64,000 nucleotides of DNA from the NCBI RefSeq assembly GCF_900115465.1, contig NZ_FOWN01000010.1, positions 1 through 64,000 on the forward strand. Direction: 5' to 3'. The DNA is from Halolactibacillus alkaliphilus (lineage in GTDB: Bacteria; Bacillota; Bacilli; Bacillales; Amphibacillaceae). The translations under genes were made by a program, and so were the position numbers. The notes under the pieces are model-generated. The model was not told the origin of the DNA. It did no database searches and saw only the letters and a list, made by a program, of their open reading frames with translations. Of this stretch, positions 1 to 8,675 are shown piece after piece (positions within the stretch are counted from its first letter, which is position 1; each line of letters opens with the position of its first letter).

Positions 1-330
1 ACTCCCACCGATGTTGTATTCGCTTGTTCCGGAGCAGAAACAAGGTCTACATCATTGGACGCAATGGGCGTATATGATGCGTACCCTGTCTTTTGTTAGA
101 ACCCATGTGTTCTACCAGACGGAACGATTCGACCAAAGCAAGTTGTGTTCCTGGAACACACTATTTCCCCAACATGCTTTAACAGATGTTGAGAAAATAG
201 GTTTGCGGCGGTTGGAGAGTAGAAAATCCTATGCTTAGTTGAATGAGCATGGGTTGCCTTTAGGGTGTCCTTATGGAATCCCCTTCCTCAAACATTCGTG
301 AGAATGTTAGGTGGGGGTAGTTCAATAGAC
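1..330 (+). mobile_element. Relic right end of an IS200/IS605-family (tnpB-type) element
   Basis: This stretch has no convincing gene. Its last part (279-318) folds into a long hairpin: AACATTC at 291-297 pairs with GAATGTT at 302-308, flanked by CCT/AGG and CCCC/GGGG pairing. It ends in GGTGGGGGTAGTTCA, the layout typical of right ends of tnpB-carrying IS200/IS605 elements, where the same DNA also encodes the guide (omega) RNA scaffold. A 75-codon open frame (11-238) resembles no protein I know and may be the decayed tnpB 3' end. The family call rests on hairpin architecture and remembered end sequences. Confidence 0.4.
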
Positions 331-358
331 CTTCGGTATATTACGTGATCAAAACGGA

Positions 359-856
359 TTAAATAAATAGCGCTGGTCCATTAGACTCGACAATCTCTTC
401 AAACGCCTCGATAGTTAAACAACTTGGGCGTATATCACTACTTTGTTGAAGACCTTCAGATTGAATATGCTCATCCACATAGTCGATGTCTTCGCTCGGT
501 TTAGTTAAAAAATTCAATTCGTTAGGTCTATCTAACTCCGCTACTTTCACAGGGGCTTTAGGGTTTGTTTCAGAAACTTTATCATCAGACTTAAACACTT
601 GAATTAATTCCGGTAAACTTTTTATTAGGGGACCGTATTGTTTAATATAAGGGACAAAGGATTGTGTCGTTTTTAACACATGTTGCAGCTGATCTAAATA
701 TTGGGGTAAATCTTTTAATTGCTTCGTAACTTGAGAGGTTGCAGTCATATTGGTCAATGTTTTTGGTTTGGTTAACTTTTGAGTTGGTGATTGATAAGGG
801 TAGTAATAGTAGGGCTGATAAGCGGCATACGGACCGTTTGGGTAATAAGCACTCAT
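359..856 (-). CDS. YqfQ-like (VrrA-type) protein, possibly spore-associated
   Basis: A 165-residue protein of unknown function. The N-terminus is Tyr/Pro/Gln rich (residues 4-24). It is followed near residues 45-85 by a segment matching the YqfQ/VrrA core: a Leu-Pro-Gln-Tyr start, a VLKT stretch, then Val-Pro-x-Ile-x-Gln-Tyr-Gly-Pro-Leu and a Leu-Pro motif. The C-terminal 70 residues are acidic and look disordered. A GAGGTGAG ribosome site precedes the ATG. No signal peptide or membrane segment is visible. YqfQ-like proteins are found in Bacillus spore formers, and some members have variable repeats. The family call is from motif memory; a YppG-type coat protein is the alternative, since yppG lies in this neighbourhood in B. 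subtilis. Confidence 0.55.
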   Translation of the reverse strand: MSAYYPNGPYAAYQPYYYYPYQSPTQKLTKPKTLTNMTATSQVTKQLKDLPQYLDQLQHVLKTTQSFVPYIKQYGPLIKSLPELIQVFKSDDKVSETNPKAPVKVAELDRPNELNFLTKPSEDIDYVDEHIQSEGLQQSSDIRPSCLTIEAFEEIVESNGPALFI

Positions 857-974
857 AGTCTCACCTCGTTATTTCCTTTTACCTTACTATATGCGAAAGC
901 CAAGAGAAACGTCCCCGTTGATAACAACCAGATAGTTTTCTTTTTTTATTAGGCCGGGGAAATAACGATCCATT

Positions 975-1018
975 AAAAAAGATTATTTCCTGGGCAAGCG
1001 CAAGAAATAATCTTTTTT
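975..1018 (-). terminator. Rho-independent terminator
   Basis: An inverted repeat (AAAAAAGATTATTTC / GAAATAATCTTTTTT) with a 14-base loop lies just downstream of the DUF2584 gene. A T-run follows the stem on the minus strand, so it probably ends the sbcD-sbcC-DUF2584 transcript. The flanking A-runs would also let it act in the other direction. Confidence 0.8.
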
Positions 1019-1030
1019 GACATAAAAGTC

Positions 1031-1279
1031 TTAATTAACACTATGAAGCGACACTAGTTGATAAAGAATCTCTGTTTTATTTTCAGTAAAGGTGAGTGAT
1101 TTTATTTCTCCAAATCCAATTTGATCAGAAGTAAGGTGACGTCTAATTTCAATCCGTTCATGGAGGGGGTATAAGCGATACCCTTCCAGCGTTAAGGTAA
1201 AATGATTTTCTTCTTCTTGAAGGCGATACTCTTTTCCTTCCGTCACTAATGTCCATTCTAATGATAATGGCATACTCAT
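1031..1279 (-). CDS. DUF2584-family small protein
   Basis: An 82-residue protein of unknown function. It opens Met-Ser-Met-Pro-Leu, contains a Gly-Lys-Glu-Tyr-Arg turn, a central Glu-Gly-Tyr-Arg-Leu-Tyr-Pro-Leu motif and ends Tyr-Gln-Leu-Val-Ser-Leu-His-Ser-Val-Asn. This pattern matches the small all-beta DUF2584 family of Bacillus as I remember it. It has no signal peptide or membrane segment. It lies 27 bases downstream of sbcC on the same strand, between sbcC and a strong terminator, so it is probably the last gene of the sbcDC transcript. No function can be inferred from sequence. Confidence 0.6.
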   Translation of the reverse strand: MSMPLSLEWTLVTEGKEYRLQEEENHFTLTLEGYRLYPLHERIEIRRHLTSDQIGFGEIKSLTFTENKTEILYQLVSLHSVN

Positions 1280-1306
1280 ATAAATCCCTCATTTCATTCT
1301 CAATTA

Positions 1307-4300
1307 TTAAAACGTAAACGCCGCATCAGACCCACTGGGTGATGTGGTTATTTCTAGTTTAGCATAAATTTCTTCTTTTAGCTGTGGCACATGCGAAATT
1401 ATCCCTAAAATACGATTTTTCTGACTTAATCCCTTTAATGTATTAATCGCTTGTTCAAGTGAAATATCGTCAAGCGTACCAAACCCTTCATCGATAAAGA
1501 GCGTATCCAGTTGAATCCCACCACTATAGGCTTGAACAACATCAGCCATACCGAGTGCCAAACTAAGTGACGCTTTAAACCCTTCACCACCTGAGAGTGT
1601 TTTAACCGAGCGTACTTTGGATGTATGGTGATCAATCACTTCTAAGTCTAAGCCACTTTGCGCACCACGTTTAGCGATTTCATGACTACGTCTTAATTGA
1701 TAGCGGTAGTCGGTTAACTCCACTAACCGCTGGTTCGCTTTTAATAGAATAGCGTCTAAAAAGCTCGATAACACAAAGCGCTCAAACGAAAGCTTGAGAT
1801 GATTGTCACCGCGACTTAAGTTGGCCAATTTCTTAACCGTTTGAAACTTGTGTGTAGCTTTATTTATTTCACTTAATTGCTCCTTGACCTTATCTTGAAC
1901 GCTCAACAGTAAGGTGTGAAGTTCTTCCAATCTCGTCGTTTCTTTTATGAGCGTGTTATAGTTCTCGTCAAGTTGAGCGATCGCTGCTTTAAGCGGCGCG
2001 ATATCTGGCTTTGGTTGATGATTAATTCTCTCAGTCAACGTCTTTATTTTAACCGCTAACGTTTGACGCTGTTCGTCAAAGGTTTGAATGTGAGTCTTTA
2101 AAGACTCACGTACGTTCTCTGGTTGACGTGCCTCTAAGAAAGCCGCGTCATTTTTAAAGGCTGATACCACTAATTGTTGTTCAAAGGCTTGGAGGCGCTC
2201 AGCCTCTTTTTCACGCAGTTCTTTTAAGTAACTGGTGAAACTTTTCAGCTCCGTTTCTAGTGTCTGTTTATCAGTCTGAAGTTGGTGCCATTTCTGTTCT
2301 GCTTTTTCATATTCTCTGTTAAACATCTCAAGCTTTGCTTGCTTGTCTTTAAAACGCGCTTCGAACTGAAGATACGTCATCTTATCAATAGGCAACCGCT
2401 GTTTTAATAAGTCACATTCTGTTTCAAGCTTATGAAAGACCTCTTTTGCTTTTGCGATCGCATCTGTCATATCGTTTAATTCGGCTTCTAATGTCACTTG
2501 TTGTGTTGATTCTACTTCTAGTGTTTTGGCTAACTTCTGAAGAGTACGTTGTTTTTGTTCTAAATGTTTCACGTTGACTTTAATAGCCGTTAACCTTTCT
2601 TTATGCGCACGAATCCACTCGAGTAATTCCGTAGCGGTTGGACTTGACTGCAAGTCTTCAACGACACCTTTTAGTAAATGATCGACTTTCTCGCGTTGAT
2701 AGGTACCTTTTAATTTTAGCTCCGCTAACTGCGCCTGTTTATCATTGAGTGCTTGTTCTTTTTGTTCGCGATCAGTTTTAGCCATGTTTAAAACAGCATC
2801 AGAAACAAGCTCAACACGCGTATGCAAAGCACCTGGATGTTCAGGTGACCCACAGACAGGACAAGGTTCACCGCTTGTTAAGCTTTGACTGAGCCGGTAG
2901 GCATAACCATCACGCCAGCGCTTTTCGGTGTCTGATTCTATTTTTTTCGCTTCTGATACAGCTGCTACAAATGACTGCAGTTTTGTTTGTTGTTGCTTAT
3001 ATGTTTCTCTTAACTCGCTGAGTGCTCGTTCCTCGTTTAACGCTTCTTCCACTACGCCAAGCAAGGCTGTTTGTTTTTCCAGTTCATTGTGCGCTTTCAA
3101 ATAGCTTGTTTCGACTTCATGGCGCTCTCTTAATGTCTGTTCTTTATCTTTAATAGCCGTTGTCAAAGCTACAACAGCCGACTGTTTCTCTTCATATGCT
3201 TCTGTTAATTCACGCAACTGGTTGCCTTGTGCTTTAACTTCGTCAATCTTCTTCTCATAGATCAACCATTCTTCACGTTGTTTTGAAGCTTCTTTTAAAT
3301 CATCTTTTATCAATTCAAAAGCATCTTTCTTGGCGACAAGAGCATCAAAGTGTACCTTTTGTTGGTCATAGGCTTGTGTAACCTTACCGACTTTCTCCAG
3401 GATTGCATCACGTTCAGCTACTTTTTTCTCAACCTCTTTTTTTCTGTTATGGTAATCTTGATAATAATAATCAAGCCTTGTTGCCTTTTCTGCTGCCTCA
3501 AGGATTTGTCTTTTTTCAGTGATATCAGGCGCTTTTTCTAATAAGACGGTTAATTCTCGTTTTTTTGTTTCATAGTCATTAAACACTTCAACAAGTTGCG
3601 TTTGTCGTTGAAGGTTATCGTTTTTTTGTTGGATAATTTCCTTTAACTCTGTTTGTTTTGTCTCATTTTGATTGATCAAATTTAAAGTATTATTTAATTT
3701 CATTTCTAATAATTGCACACGATCCATTGTCGTTAGCTGCTCTATCTCATCGAGGTCATCCCAAGGAATACGTTGCCACTCAAAATCTAGGGCGCTATTT
3801 AAGTCTTTCAACGCTTGCTCTTCTTGTTTTGATTGCTCTTTAAAATAGTCTTGTAAATAAGCATACCGTACTGTTTGAAAGAGTTTTTGTAATATTTGTT
3901 CTCGCTCTTGTGAATTTTCACTAATCAATCGACGGAATTCTCCTTGAGGAATCATAATCATCTTTAAAAATTGATCATAGTCAAGACCAAGGATCGCTTT
4001 GATTTTATCATTCACATCATTAATTTTTGATTCAGTCACAACGAAGGTACCATCAATCAATGTTTCTAACACCGCTGTGGCAGGTTCTTCTTTTAACCCT
4101 TCTCCACGTAGTTTTGGAATCCATTGTTTTGGTTTTCTAAGAACACGATACGTTTCGTTCTTTACTGAGAAAGTAAAGCGGACAAACGTTTCCGTTTCAT
4201 GACTGCTAAAGTCACTTCTGAGTGTGTCGTGATCTCGATCAGCTCCACTTGCTTTACCGTACAAACTAAAACAGATTGCATCAAAAATCGTAGTTTTCCC

Positions 4301-4417
4301 CGCGCCGGTCGGTCCAGTAATTAAAAATAGCGACTCATCGCCGAGTGTCGTAAAATCAAGGGTTTGTTTGGTTTTATATGGACCAAAGGCTTGAAGTTCT
4401 AGTAAACGTGTCCGCAA
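1307..4417 (-). CDS. sbcC: Exonuclease SbcC, SMC-like ATPase subunit of SbcCD
   Basis: The large subunit (1036 residues) of the SbcCD nuclease, which opens hairpins and trims blocked DNA ends in the cytoplasm. The N-terminus has Walker A Gly-Pro-Thr-Gly-Ala-Gly-Lys-Thr near residue 35. Two long coiled-coil arms surround a zinc hook (Cys-Pro-Val-Cys-Gly, near residue 510). The C-terminus carries the ABC signature Leu-Ser-Gly-Gly-Glu and the Walker B/D-loop Phe-Ile-Asp-Glu-Gly-Phe-Gly-Thr-Leu-Asp. Translation starts at TTG, two bases after the sbcD stop, with a GGGGGC ribosome site inside the end of sbcD, so the subunits are translationally linked. Length and domain order are normal. Confidence 0.95.
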   Translation of the reverse strand: MRTRLLELQAFGPYKTKQTLDFTTLGDESLFLITGPTGAGKTTIFDAICFSLYGKASGADRDHDTLRSDFSSHETETFVRFTFSVKNETYRVLRKPKQWIPKLRGEGLKEEPATAVLETLIDGTFVVTESKINDVNDKIKAILGLDYDQFLKMIMIPQGEFRRLISENSQEREQILQKLFQTVRYAYLQDYFKEQSKQEEQALKDLNSALDFEWQRIPWDDLDEIEQLTTMDRVQLLEMKLNNTLNLINQNETKQTELKEIIQQKNDNLQRQTQLVEVFNDYETKKRELTVLLEKAPDITEKRQILEAAEKATRLDYYYQDYHNRKKEVEKKVAERDAILEKVGKVTQAYDQQKVHFDALVAKKDAFELIKDDLKEASKQREEWLIYEKKIDEVKAQGNQLRELTEAYEEKQSAVVALTTAIKDKEQTLRERHEVETSYLKAHNELEKQTALLGVVEEALNEERALSELRETYKQQQTKLQSFVAAVSEAKKIESDTEKRWRDGYAYRLSQSLTSGEPCPVCGSPEHPGALHTRVELVSDAVLNMAKTDREQKEQALNDKQAQLAELKLKGTYQREKVDHLLKGVVEDLQSSPTATELLEWIRAHKERLTAIKVNVKHLEQKQRTLQKLAKTLEVESTQQVTLEAELNDMTDAIAKAKEVFHKLETECDLLKQRLPIDKMTYLQFEARFKDKQAKLEMFNREYEKAEQKWHQLQTDKQTLETELKSFTSYLKELREKEAERLQAFEQQLVVSAFKNDAAFLEARQPENVRESLKTHIQTFDEQRQTLAVKIKTLTERINHQPKPDIAPLKAAIAQLDENYNTLIKETTRLEELHTLLLSVQDKVKEQLSEINKATHKFQTVKKLANLSRGDNHLKLSFERFVLSSFLDAILLKANQRLVELTDYRYQLRRSHEIAKRGAQSGLDLEVIDHHTSKVRSVKTLSGGEGFKASLSLALGMADVVQAYSGGIQLDTLFIDEGFGTLDDISLEQAINTLKGLSQKNRILGIISHVPQLKEEIYAKLEITTSPSGSDAAFTF

Positions 4418-4419
4418 GA

Positions 4420-5568
4420 TTAGCGCCCCCTTTCTTGATCTTTAATGTGCGTCAGTCCTTCTAACAACAATACACGCTCACTTTCTGTCATCGCTTCACC
4501 GGTCATCTCTTTGTAAAAATGTTCAAACAGCGCTTCATCACTCATGCGTTCAGTCACAGGTGTTTGGTCGAGTTCATCTAATGCAACATCACGGTGCGTC
4601 CTTTTATATTCTAGTCGCAAAATATGAGGGAATTTCTTTCGTAAATCTGCCATTGGATCGATGACTTCTTCTGTATCATCTAAACGTACCAATAAATAAT
4701 CATCACTCACCTCGGTTGTTGTCATTAAATCATGAAAAGTACCCTCGATGATTCTTAAGTCATGTTTAGGTGTAAGCAGTCGTCTTTGAATTGTTACGTC
4801 ACCTTTTTTTTCTAGGTTAACGACAGTCACTGACTTTTTATGTCGAGCTTCTGAGAATGAATATTTTAATAGCGAACCACTATACTGCACGTTTACGCTT
4901 TTTACTTGTTGGGGTTGATGTAAGTGTCCTAAGGCAACATAATCAAATCCGTCAAACACGGATTGATCGACATAAGGACTGCCACCAATCATCGATAAAC
5001 GTTCCTCAGAATCTGTTTCCATTCCTCCTGCGATAAACGCATGGGCTAAAATGACGTGACGCTGTGATAAGTCGATGCGCTCCCGAATACACTTTACAAC
5101 GACTTCCATTGCTTCGTGATGCGTTAACATTTCATCAATTTTATAGTGATACCTGACTTCATTCGGTTCAAAGAACGGAATCAAATGAAACGTCACTGGA
5201 CCATGCTCATCTTTTAATGTTACCTGTTCAATAGTAGCTGTTAATTTCGTTTCAAAATATAAATGGTTGTCTCTAAATAACGCACGCCCAAACTGTAATC
5301 GATCTGGACTGTCATGGTTGCCCGACGTTACAAGCACCGGGATATTATATTGCCTGCTCAGCTTTGTGATTGTTCGGTCAAATAAGTCCACCGCTTCTTT
5401 TGGCGGGATTGAGCGGTCATAAATATCACCTGAAATCACGACACAATCTGGTTGTTCCACATCAATAATGTCAAACAATTGGTCAAGCACATATGCTTGA
5501 TCTTCTGTCATATGCACGGCATTCACAATCTTTCCTAAATGCCAATCAGCCGTATGCAATATTTTCAT
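4420..5568 (-). CDS. sbcD: Exonuclease SbcD, metallophosphoesterase nuclease subunit
   Basis: The nuclease subunit (382 residues) of SbcCD. All calcineurin-type metal motifs are visible: Asp-Trp-His-Leu-Gly-Lys at residues 7-12, Gly-Asp-Ile-Tyr-Asp-Arg near 47, Gly-Asn-His-Asp-Ser near 83, and Gly-His-Leu-His near 217. These bind the two Mn ions that cut DNA. The C-terminal part is the SbcC-binding cap region. It is the first gene of the sbcD-sbcC pair, with a GAGGTGAGG ribosome site in front of the ATG, and it lies directly behind the yozE terminator, so its promoter should be in the short gap near 5570-5595. Confidence 0.95.
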   Translation of the reverse strand: MKILHTADWHLGKIVNAVHMTEDQAYVLDQLFDIIDVEQPDCVVISGDIYDRSIPPKEAVDLFDRTITKLSRQYNIPVLVTSGNHDSPDRLQFGRALFRDNHLYFETKLTATIEQVTLKDEHGPVTFHLIPFFEPNEVRYHYKIDEMLTHHEAMEVVVKCIRERIDLSQRHVILAHAFIAGGMETDSEERLSMIGGSPYVDQSVFDGFDYVALGHLHQPQQVKSVNVQYSGSLLKYSFSEARHKKSVTVVNLEKKGDVTIQRRLLTPKHDLRIIEGTFHDLMTTTEVSDDYLLVRLDDTEEVIDPMADLRKKFPHILRLEYKRTHRDVALDELDQTPVTERMSDEALFEHFYKEMTGEAMTESERVLLLEGLTHIKDQERGR

Positions 5569-5594
5569 TTACCTCACCTCATTATATTTTTATT

Positions 5595-5630
5595 GAAAAA
5601 AGAGCTGAATGTAACAATCCAGCTCTTTAA
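5595..5630 (-). terminator. Rho-independent terminator after yozE
   Basis: The inverted repeat AAAGAGCTG / CAGCTCTTT with a 12-base loop is followed on the minus strand by a T-run. It lies 5 bases after the yozE stop codon and separates the thyA-folA-yozE transcript from sbcDC. Confidence 0.8.
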
Positions 5631-5634
5631 TCTA

Positions 5635-5856
5635 TTAACGACGCGTTTCTAGATAGTCATACCATAGTGCATCAAATACACTCATGACATTAGAAAAAGG
5701 TAAGTTCCATTCTAAATAACGACTCACTTCATCATATTTTTCAGATTGACGTGGAAAGTCATGATCTTCAAACATCCAATCCGCTAGTTTTTTCTCATCG
5801 GTTAATTGTTTCATCCCTCGATAACGCATCATATATTGATAAAAACTTTTGCCCAT
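5635..5856 (-). CDS. yozE: YozE-family (UPF0346) small protein
   Basis: A 73-residue protein of the UPF0346 family, a small SAM-like helical fold of unknown function. Recognisable features are the Ser-Phe-Tyr-x-Tyr-Met-Met start, a Glu-Asp-His-Asp-Phe-Pro motif, a Tyr-Leu-Glu stretch and a C-terminal Phe-Asp-x-x-Trp-x-x-Tyr. An upstream in-frame GTG at 5865 sits directly against the AAGGAG ribosome site, so the ATG at 5856 is the better start. It is the third gene behind thyA and folA on the same strand and is closed off by a terminator. Confidence 0.85.
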   Translation of the reverse strand: MGKSFYQYMMRYRGMKQLTDEKKLADWMFEDHDFPRQSEKYDEVSRYLEWNLPFSNVMSVFDALWYDYLETRR

Positions 5857-5887
5857 TTCTTTCACGCTCCTTCACGGTTTTGCTCGT

Positions 5888-6373
5888 CTATTGTCGGTCA
5901 TACTGTATAAAGTAGTAATCATATTGGTTATCACTATCTTTTATGCCTTGCTTCTTTAGCGTTTCAACAAAACCCGCTTCACGATAATTCGGAAAATACG
6001 TGTCCCCCAAAAATGCCGCATCGATATACGTAATATATAATCGATCAGCAATTGGTAGAAATTGTTCGTATATTTCCCCCCCACCAATAACCATGATCTC
6101 ATCATGGCGCGCTTTTAATACGTGTTTTAACGTATCAATATCGTGATACACGTCTACTCCCGGATAAGTAAAATCCGTTTGACGGGTAAGGACAATATGA
6201 TGACGGTCTTTTAATGGCTTTTTAAAGCTCTCAAATGTTTTTCTTCCCATCACAATCGTTTTTCCAAGTGTTTTGTTTTTAAAAAATTGCAAGTCGCGTG
6301 GTAATTCCCACGGCATCCAGTTGTCTTTTCCAATCACAAAATCCCTGCCATGAGCGGCAATTAAACTAATCAT
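5888..6373 (-). CDS. dfrA: Dihydrofolate reductase
   Basis: Reduces dihydrofolate to tetrahydrofolate with NADPH, recycling the cofactor oxidised by the thymidylate synthase encoded just upstream. It has 161 residues, the usual length. The family start Met-Ile-Ser-Leu-Ile-Ala-Ala and the Ile-Gly-Lys-Asp-Asn segment are present, as are the catalytic acid in Leu-Pro-Arg-Asp-Leu (residue 27), the NADPH site Met-Gly-Arg-Lys-Thr-Phe-Glu-Ser near 43 and the Gly-Gly-Gly-Glu-Ile-Tyr motif near 97. It starts 11 bases after thyA with a GGAGG site, so the two are coexpressed in the standard thyA-dfrA arrangement. Confidence 0.95.
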   Translation of the reverse strand: MISLIAAHGRDFVIGKDNWMPWELPRDLQFFKNKTLGKTIVMGRKTFESFKKPLKDRHHIVLTRQTDFTYPGVDVYHDIDTLKHVLKARHDEIMVIGGGEIYEQFLPIADRLYITYIDAAFLGDTYFPNYREAGFVETLKKQGIKDSDNQYDYYFIQYDRQ

Positions 6374-6384
6374 TTAAATTCCTC

Positions 6385-7341
6385 CTAAACAGCAATTGGT
6401 GCTTTAATCGGCGGATGTGATTGATAATCCAATAGCGTTATATCGTCAACCGTTAAATCAAATAAGCTCTTTCCAGCTGTGACGTTAATCTTCGGTAAAG
6501 TGTACATCTCACGTGAGAGCTGTTCTTTTACTTGGTCAAGGTGGTTTAGATAGATATGCGCATCTCCAAGCGTATGAATAAATTCACCAACTTCTAATCC
6601 TGCTTCGTTCGCAATTAAGTGCACAAGAAGGCTATAGCTTGCGATATTAAACGGTACACCTAAAAAGATGTCTGCACTGCGTTGATACAATTGGCAACTT
6701 AACTTACCGTTTGCGACATAAAACTGAAACATTGCATGACACGGTGGCAGGGCCATATTACTTGGAACATCTTCTGGGTTCCAGGCAGTGACGATGTGGC
6801 GTCGAGAATCCGGGTTGGTCTTTAAGCTATGAATGACATCTTTTAACTGATCGATGGCTTCGCCTTGTGATGTTTGCCAGTGACGCCACTGTTTGCCGTA
6901 TACTGGACCTAAATCACCATATTGTTGCATAAATACATCATCTTCTAAAATACGTTGTTTAAAGGTGGCCATTTCTTGCTTATACTGCGCGTTAAACGCT
7001 TCATCAACAAGCGCACGGTTACCGAAATCCGTCATATCAGGACCGGTATACTCCGCGCTTTCTACCCAACGTTTAAATGCCCATTCATTCCAAATGTTAT
7101 TATTGTGTTCAAGTAAATAACGAATATTCGTATCACCATGAATGAACCACAATAGTTCAGATACAATCAATTTAAAATTCACTTTTTTTGTCGTAAGTAA
7201 CGGAAAGCCTTCCGCTAAATCAAAGCGCATTTGAGCGCCAAAGACTGAATATGTACCGGTATTTGTTCGATCGGACTTTTTCTCACCATTATCTAACACA
7301 TGGCGACATAAATCTAAGTATTGTTGTTCATTTACAGACAT
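6385..7341 (-). CDS. thyA: Thymidylate synthase (ThyA type, long form)
   Basis: Methylates dUMP to dTMP using methylenetetrahydrofolate. The catalytic cysteine is in Leu-Pro-Pro-Cys-His, and the nucleotide-binding Gln-Arg-Ser-Ala-Asp motif follows. At 318 residues it is about 50 longer than the Escherichia coli enzyme. The extra segment falls near residues 90-140, where the Lactobacillus casei enzyme also has its characteristic insert, so this is the long form known from lactic acid bacteria and some bacilli. It is the first gene of thyA-dfrA-yozE, with an AAGGGG ribosome site. Confidence 0.95.
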   Translation of the reverse strand: MSVNEQQYLDLCRHVLDNGEKKSDRTNTGTYSVFGAQMRFDLAEGFPLLTTKKVNFKLIVSELLWFIHGDTNIRYLLEHNNNIWNEWAFKRWVESAEYTGPDMTDFGNRALVDEAFNAQYKQEMATFKQRILEDDVFMQQYGDLGPVYGKQWRHWQTSQGEAIDQLKDVIHSLKTNPDSRRHIVTAWNPEDVPSNMALPPCHAMFQFYVANGKLSCQLYQRSADIFLGVPFNIASYSLLVHLIANEAGLEVGEFIHTLGDAHIYLNHLDQVKEQLSREMYTLPKINVTAGKSLFDLTVDDITLLDYQSHPPIKAPIAV

Positions 7342-7427
7342 GATAAAACCCCTTATTTTAAAATATATTAAAAATCATTATACATTAAATGCTCACCTAA
7401 ATAAACGTATAAATTTTATGTATTTCG

Positions 7428-8009
7428 TTAATATAAAAAGTCACGTTCTTCGTAATAAGCCTCATAAAAATCACGCATTAACTGATGCCTTTTTTCGGCT
7501 ATTTTTTTTGCTGTTGCTGTGTGAAGGAGATCTTTCAAATGAAACAACTTATCATCAAAGTGTTGCATTGTATCCTCTATTGGCCGTTGATGTGTCGTCC
7601 CATACTGGATGGTTCGAATAACACCCATCGCTCCGATAGCATCCAAACGGTCACTGTCTTTTACTACTTGTTGCAACAGTGTCGTTGCTGTACGATGATG
7701 GCGAAATGAAATCACATCAATCGCATCAATGATACATGTGATGGTCTCCTCGCTAAATTCCAACTGTTTTAAATGATTGATTAAGTCATTTTTACTCGCT
7801 AAAACATTATCAACCAACTTATCATCGTAAAAGTCATGCGTAAGAGCAATGACTTCCGCTAAAAACGGATCAAGACCTTCTTGCTTCGCTATATAAGTAC
7901 TCATTTTACTTACACGAATCATATGGTCATAATTATGACCAGACGTATCATCATAAAAGCGGTTATATACGAGCTGACGAATGGCGTCTAATACGGCGGA
8001 TTGATTCAT
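7428..8009 (-). CDS. HD-domain phosphohydrolase (YpgQ-like)
   Basis: A 193-residue metal-dependent HD hydrolase. The first metal histidine lies in Ser-Gly-His-Asn-Tyr-Asp-His (residues 23-29), the HD pair is in Thr-His-Asp-Phe-Tyr-Asp-Asp near residue 57, and the distal Asp is in Val-Lys-Asp-Ser-Asp-Arg-Leu-Asp-Ala near 120. This matches the YpgQ/YedJ group, whose members hydrolyse nucleotide triphosphates to pyrophosphate. The exact substrate here is not readable from sequence. It stands alone between thyA and an IS relic. Confidence 0.8.
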   Translation of the reverse strand: MNQSAVLDAIRQLVYNRFYDDTSGHNYDHMIRVSKMSTYIAKQEGLDPFLAEVIALTHDFYDDKLVDNVLASKNDLINHLKQLEFSEETITCIIDAIDVISFRHHRTATTLLQQVVKDSDRLDAIGAMGVIRTIQYGTTHQRPIEDTMQHFDDKLFHLKDLLHTATAKKIAEKRHQLMRDFYEAYYEERDFLY

Positions 8010-8089
8010 CTATTTTCCCTCTTTTCTAAGTCCTTTAGTGCTTGACTTTTCTAATAACATTCGCTATTATTTTGACCAAAGCTAAATCT

Positions 8090-8200
8090 ATCTTAACTTA
8101 AGCGGTGACATGGTTCATCGCTTTTTAAAATTAGGGCTTTTACAAGCCCCCACTTCAAAACGCATTAGCGTTTAAGTGGTGGGTAATTGACTATGTAAAC
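8090..8200 (+). mobile_element. Relic end of an IS200/IS605-type element (solo hairpin)
   Basis: The intergenic region 8010-8261 holds no gene but contains a compound hairpin at 8147-8183. AAACGC-atta-GCGTTT forms the inner stem, and CCCCCACTT pairs with AAGTGGTGGG in the outer stem. The 11-mer AAGTGGTGGGT at 8174-8184 recurs at the tnpB relic end near 33.56 kb (33558-33568, minus strand), supporting a shared mobile-element origin. No tnpA or tnpB is left. The end is followed by TTGACT at 8187-8192, a possible -35 box for the downstream RNase HI-like gene. Confidence 0.5.
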
Positions 8201-8261
8201 AGGTACGTAAAAAAATCATTATGTGTAAAAAAATTGATCAAAGAGATAAAGAGGTTATGTT

Positions 8262-8675
8262 ATGTTAGAAATATATATTGACGGAGCCACATTAGGCGAG
8301 AACGGTAAAAGTGCTGCGAGTTTTATCGCTAAAAATAAACACGTATGTATTGAAGGCTATACATATATTGGTGAGGCATCCAATCATGAAGCGGAATTTC
8401 ACGCTTTACTCTTTGCCCTTACCACATTAAAAGATAACTACCAAAGTGAAATTCTTTCTATTCGATCTGACTCTCAAATTGTTGTTGACACAGTCGAAAA
8501 AGCATATACAAAAAATTCGACTTTTCTTAAATACTATGACGCAATTAAAGAGCTCATGGGGTACTTTCCCCACGTTTTTATCAAATGGATACCCGATAAA
8601 GAGAACAAACGCGCAGATGCTTTGGCTCGAAAAGGTTTACTTACCGAAACAACCGTTATTCAATCATGTTCTTAA
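8262..8675 (+). CDS. RNase HI-like protein
   Basis: A 137-residue RNase H-fold protein. The four catalytic acids of RNase HI are in order: Asp7 (Tyr-Ile-Asp-Gly-Ala), Glu45 (Asn-His-Glu-Ala-Glu-Phe), Asp70 (Arg-Ser-Asp-Ser-Gln) and Asp119 (Arg-Ala-Asp-Ala-Leu-Ala-Arg-Lys-Gly). It should therefore be able to cut RNA in RNA-DNA hybrids, although some B. subtilis paralogues of this type (YpdQ, YpeP) show little activity. It is one of few plus-strand genes and its 3' end overlaps the convergent gene at 8656-8925 by 20 bases. Confidence 0.85.
   Translation: MLEIYIDGATLGENGKSAASFIAKNKHVCIEGYTYIGEASNHEAEFHALLFALTTLKDNYQSEILSIRSDSQIVVDTVEKAYTKNSTFLKYYDAIKELMGYFPHVFIKWIPDKENKRADALARKGLLTETTVIQSCS

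Noticed and set aside
11-238. A 75-codon plus-strand frame at the window start
   Set aside because: No known family and no ribosome site; better explained as part of an IS relic.
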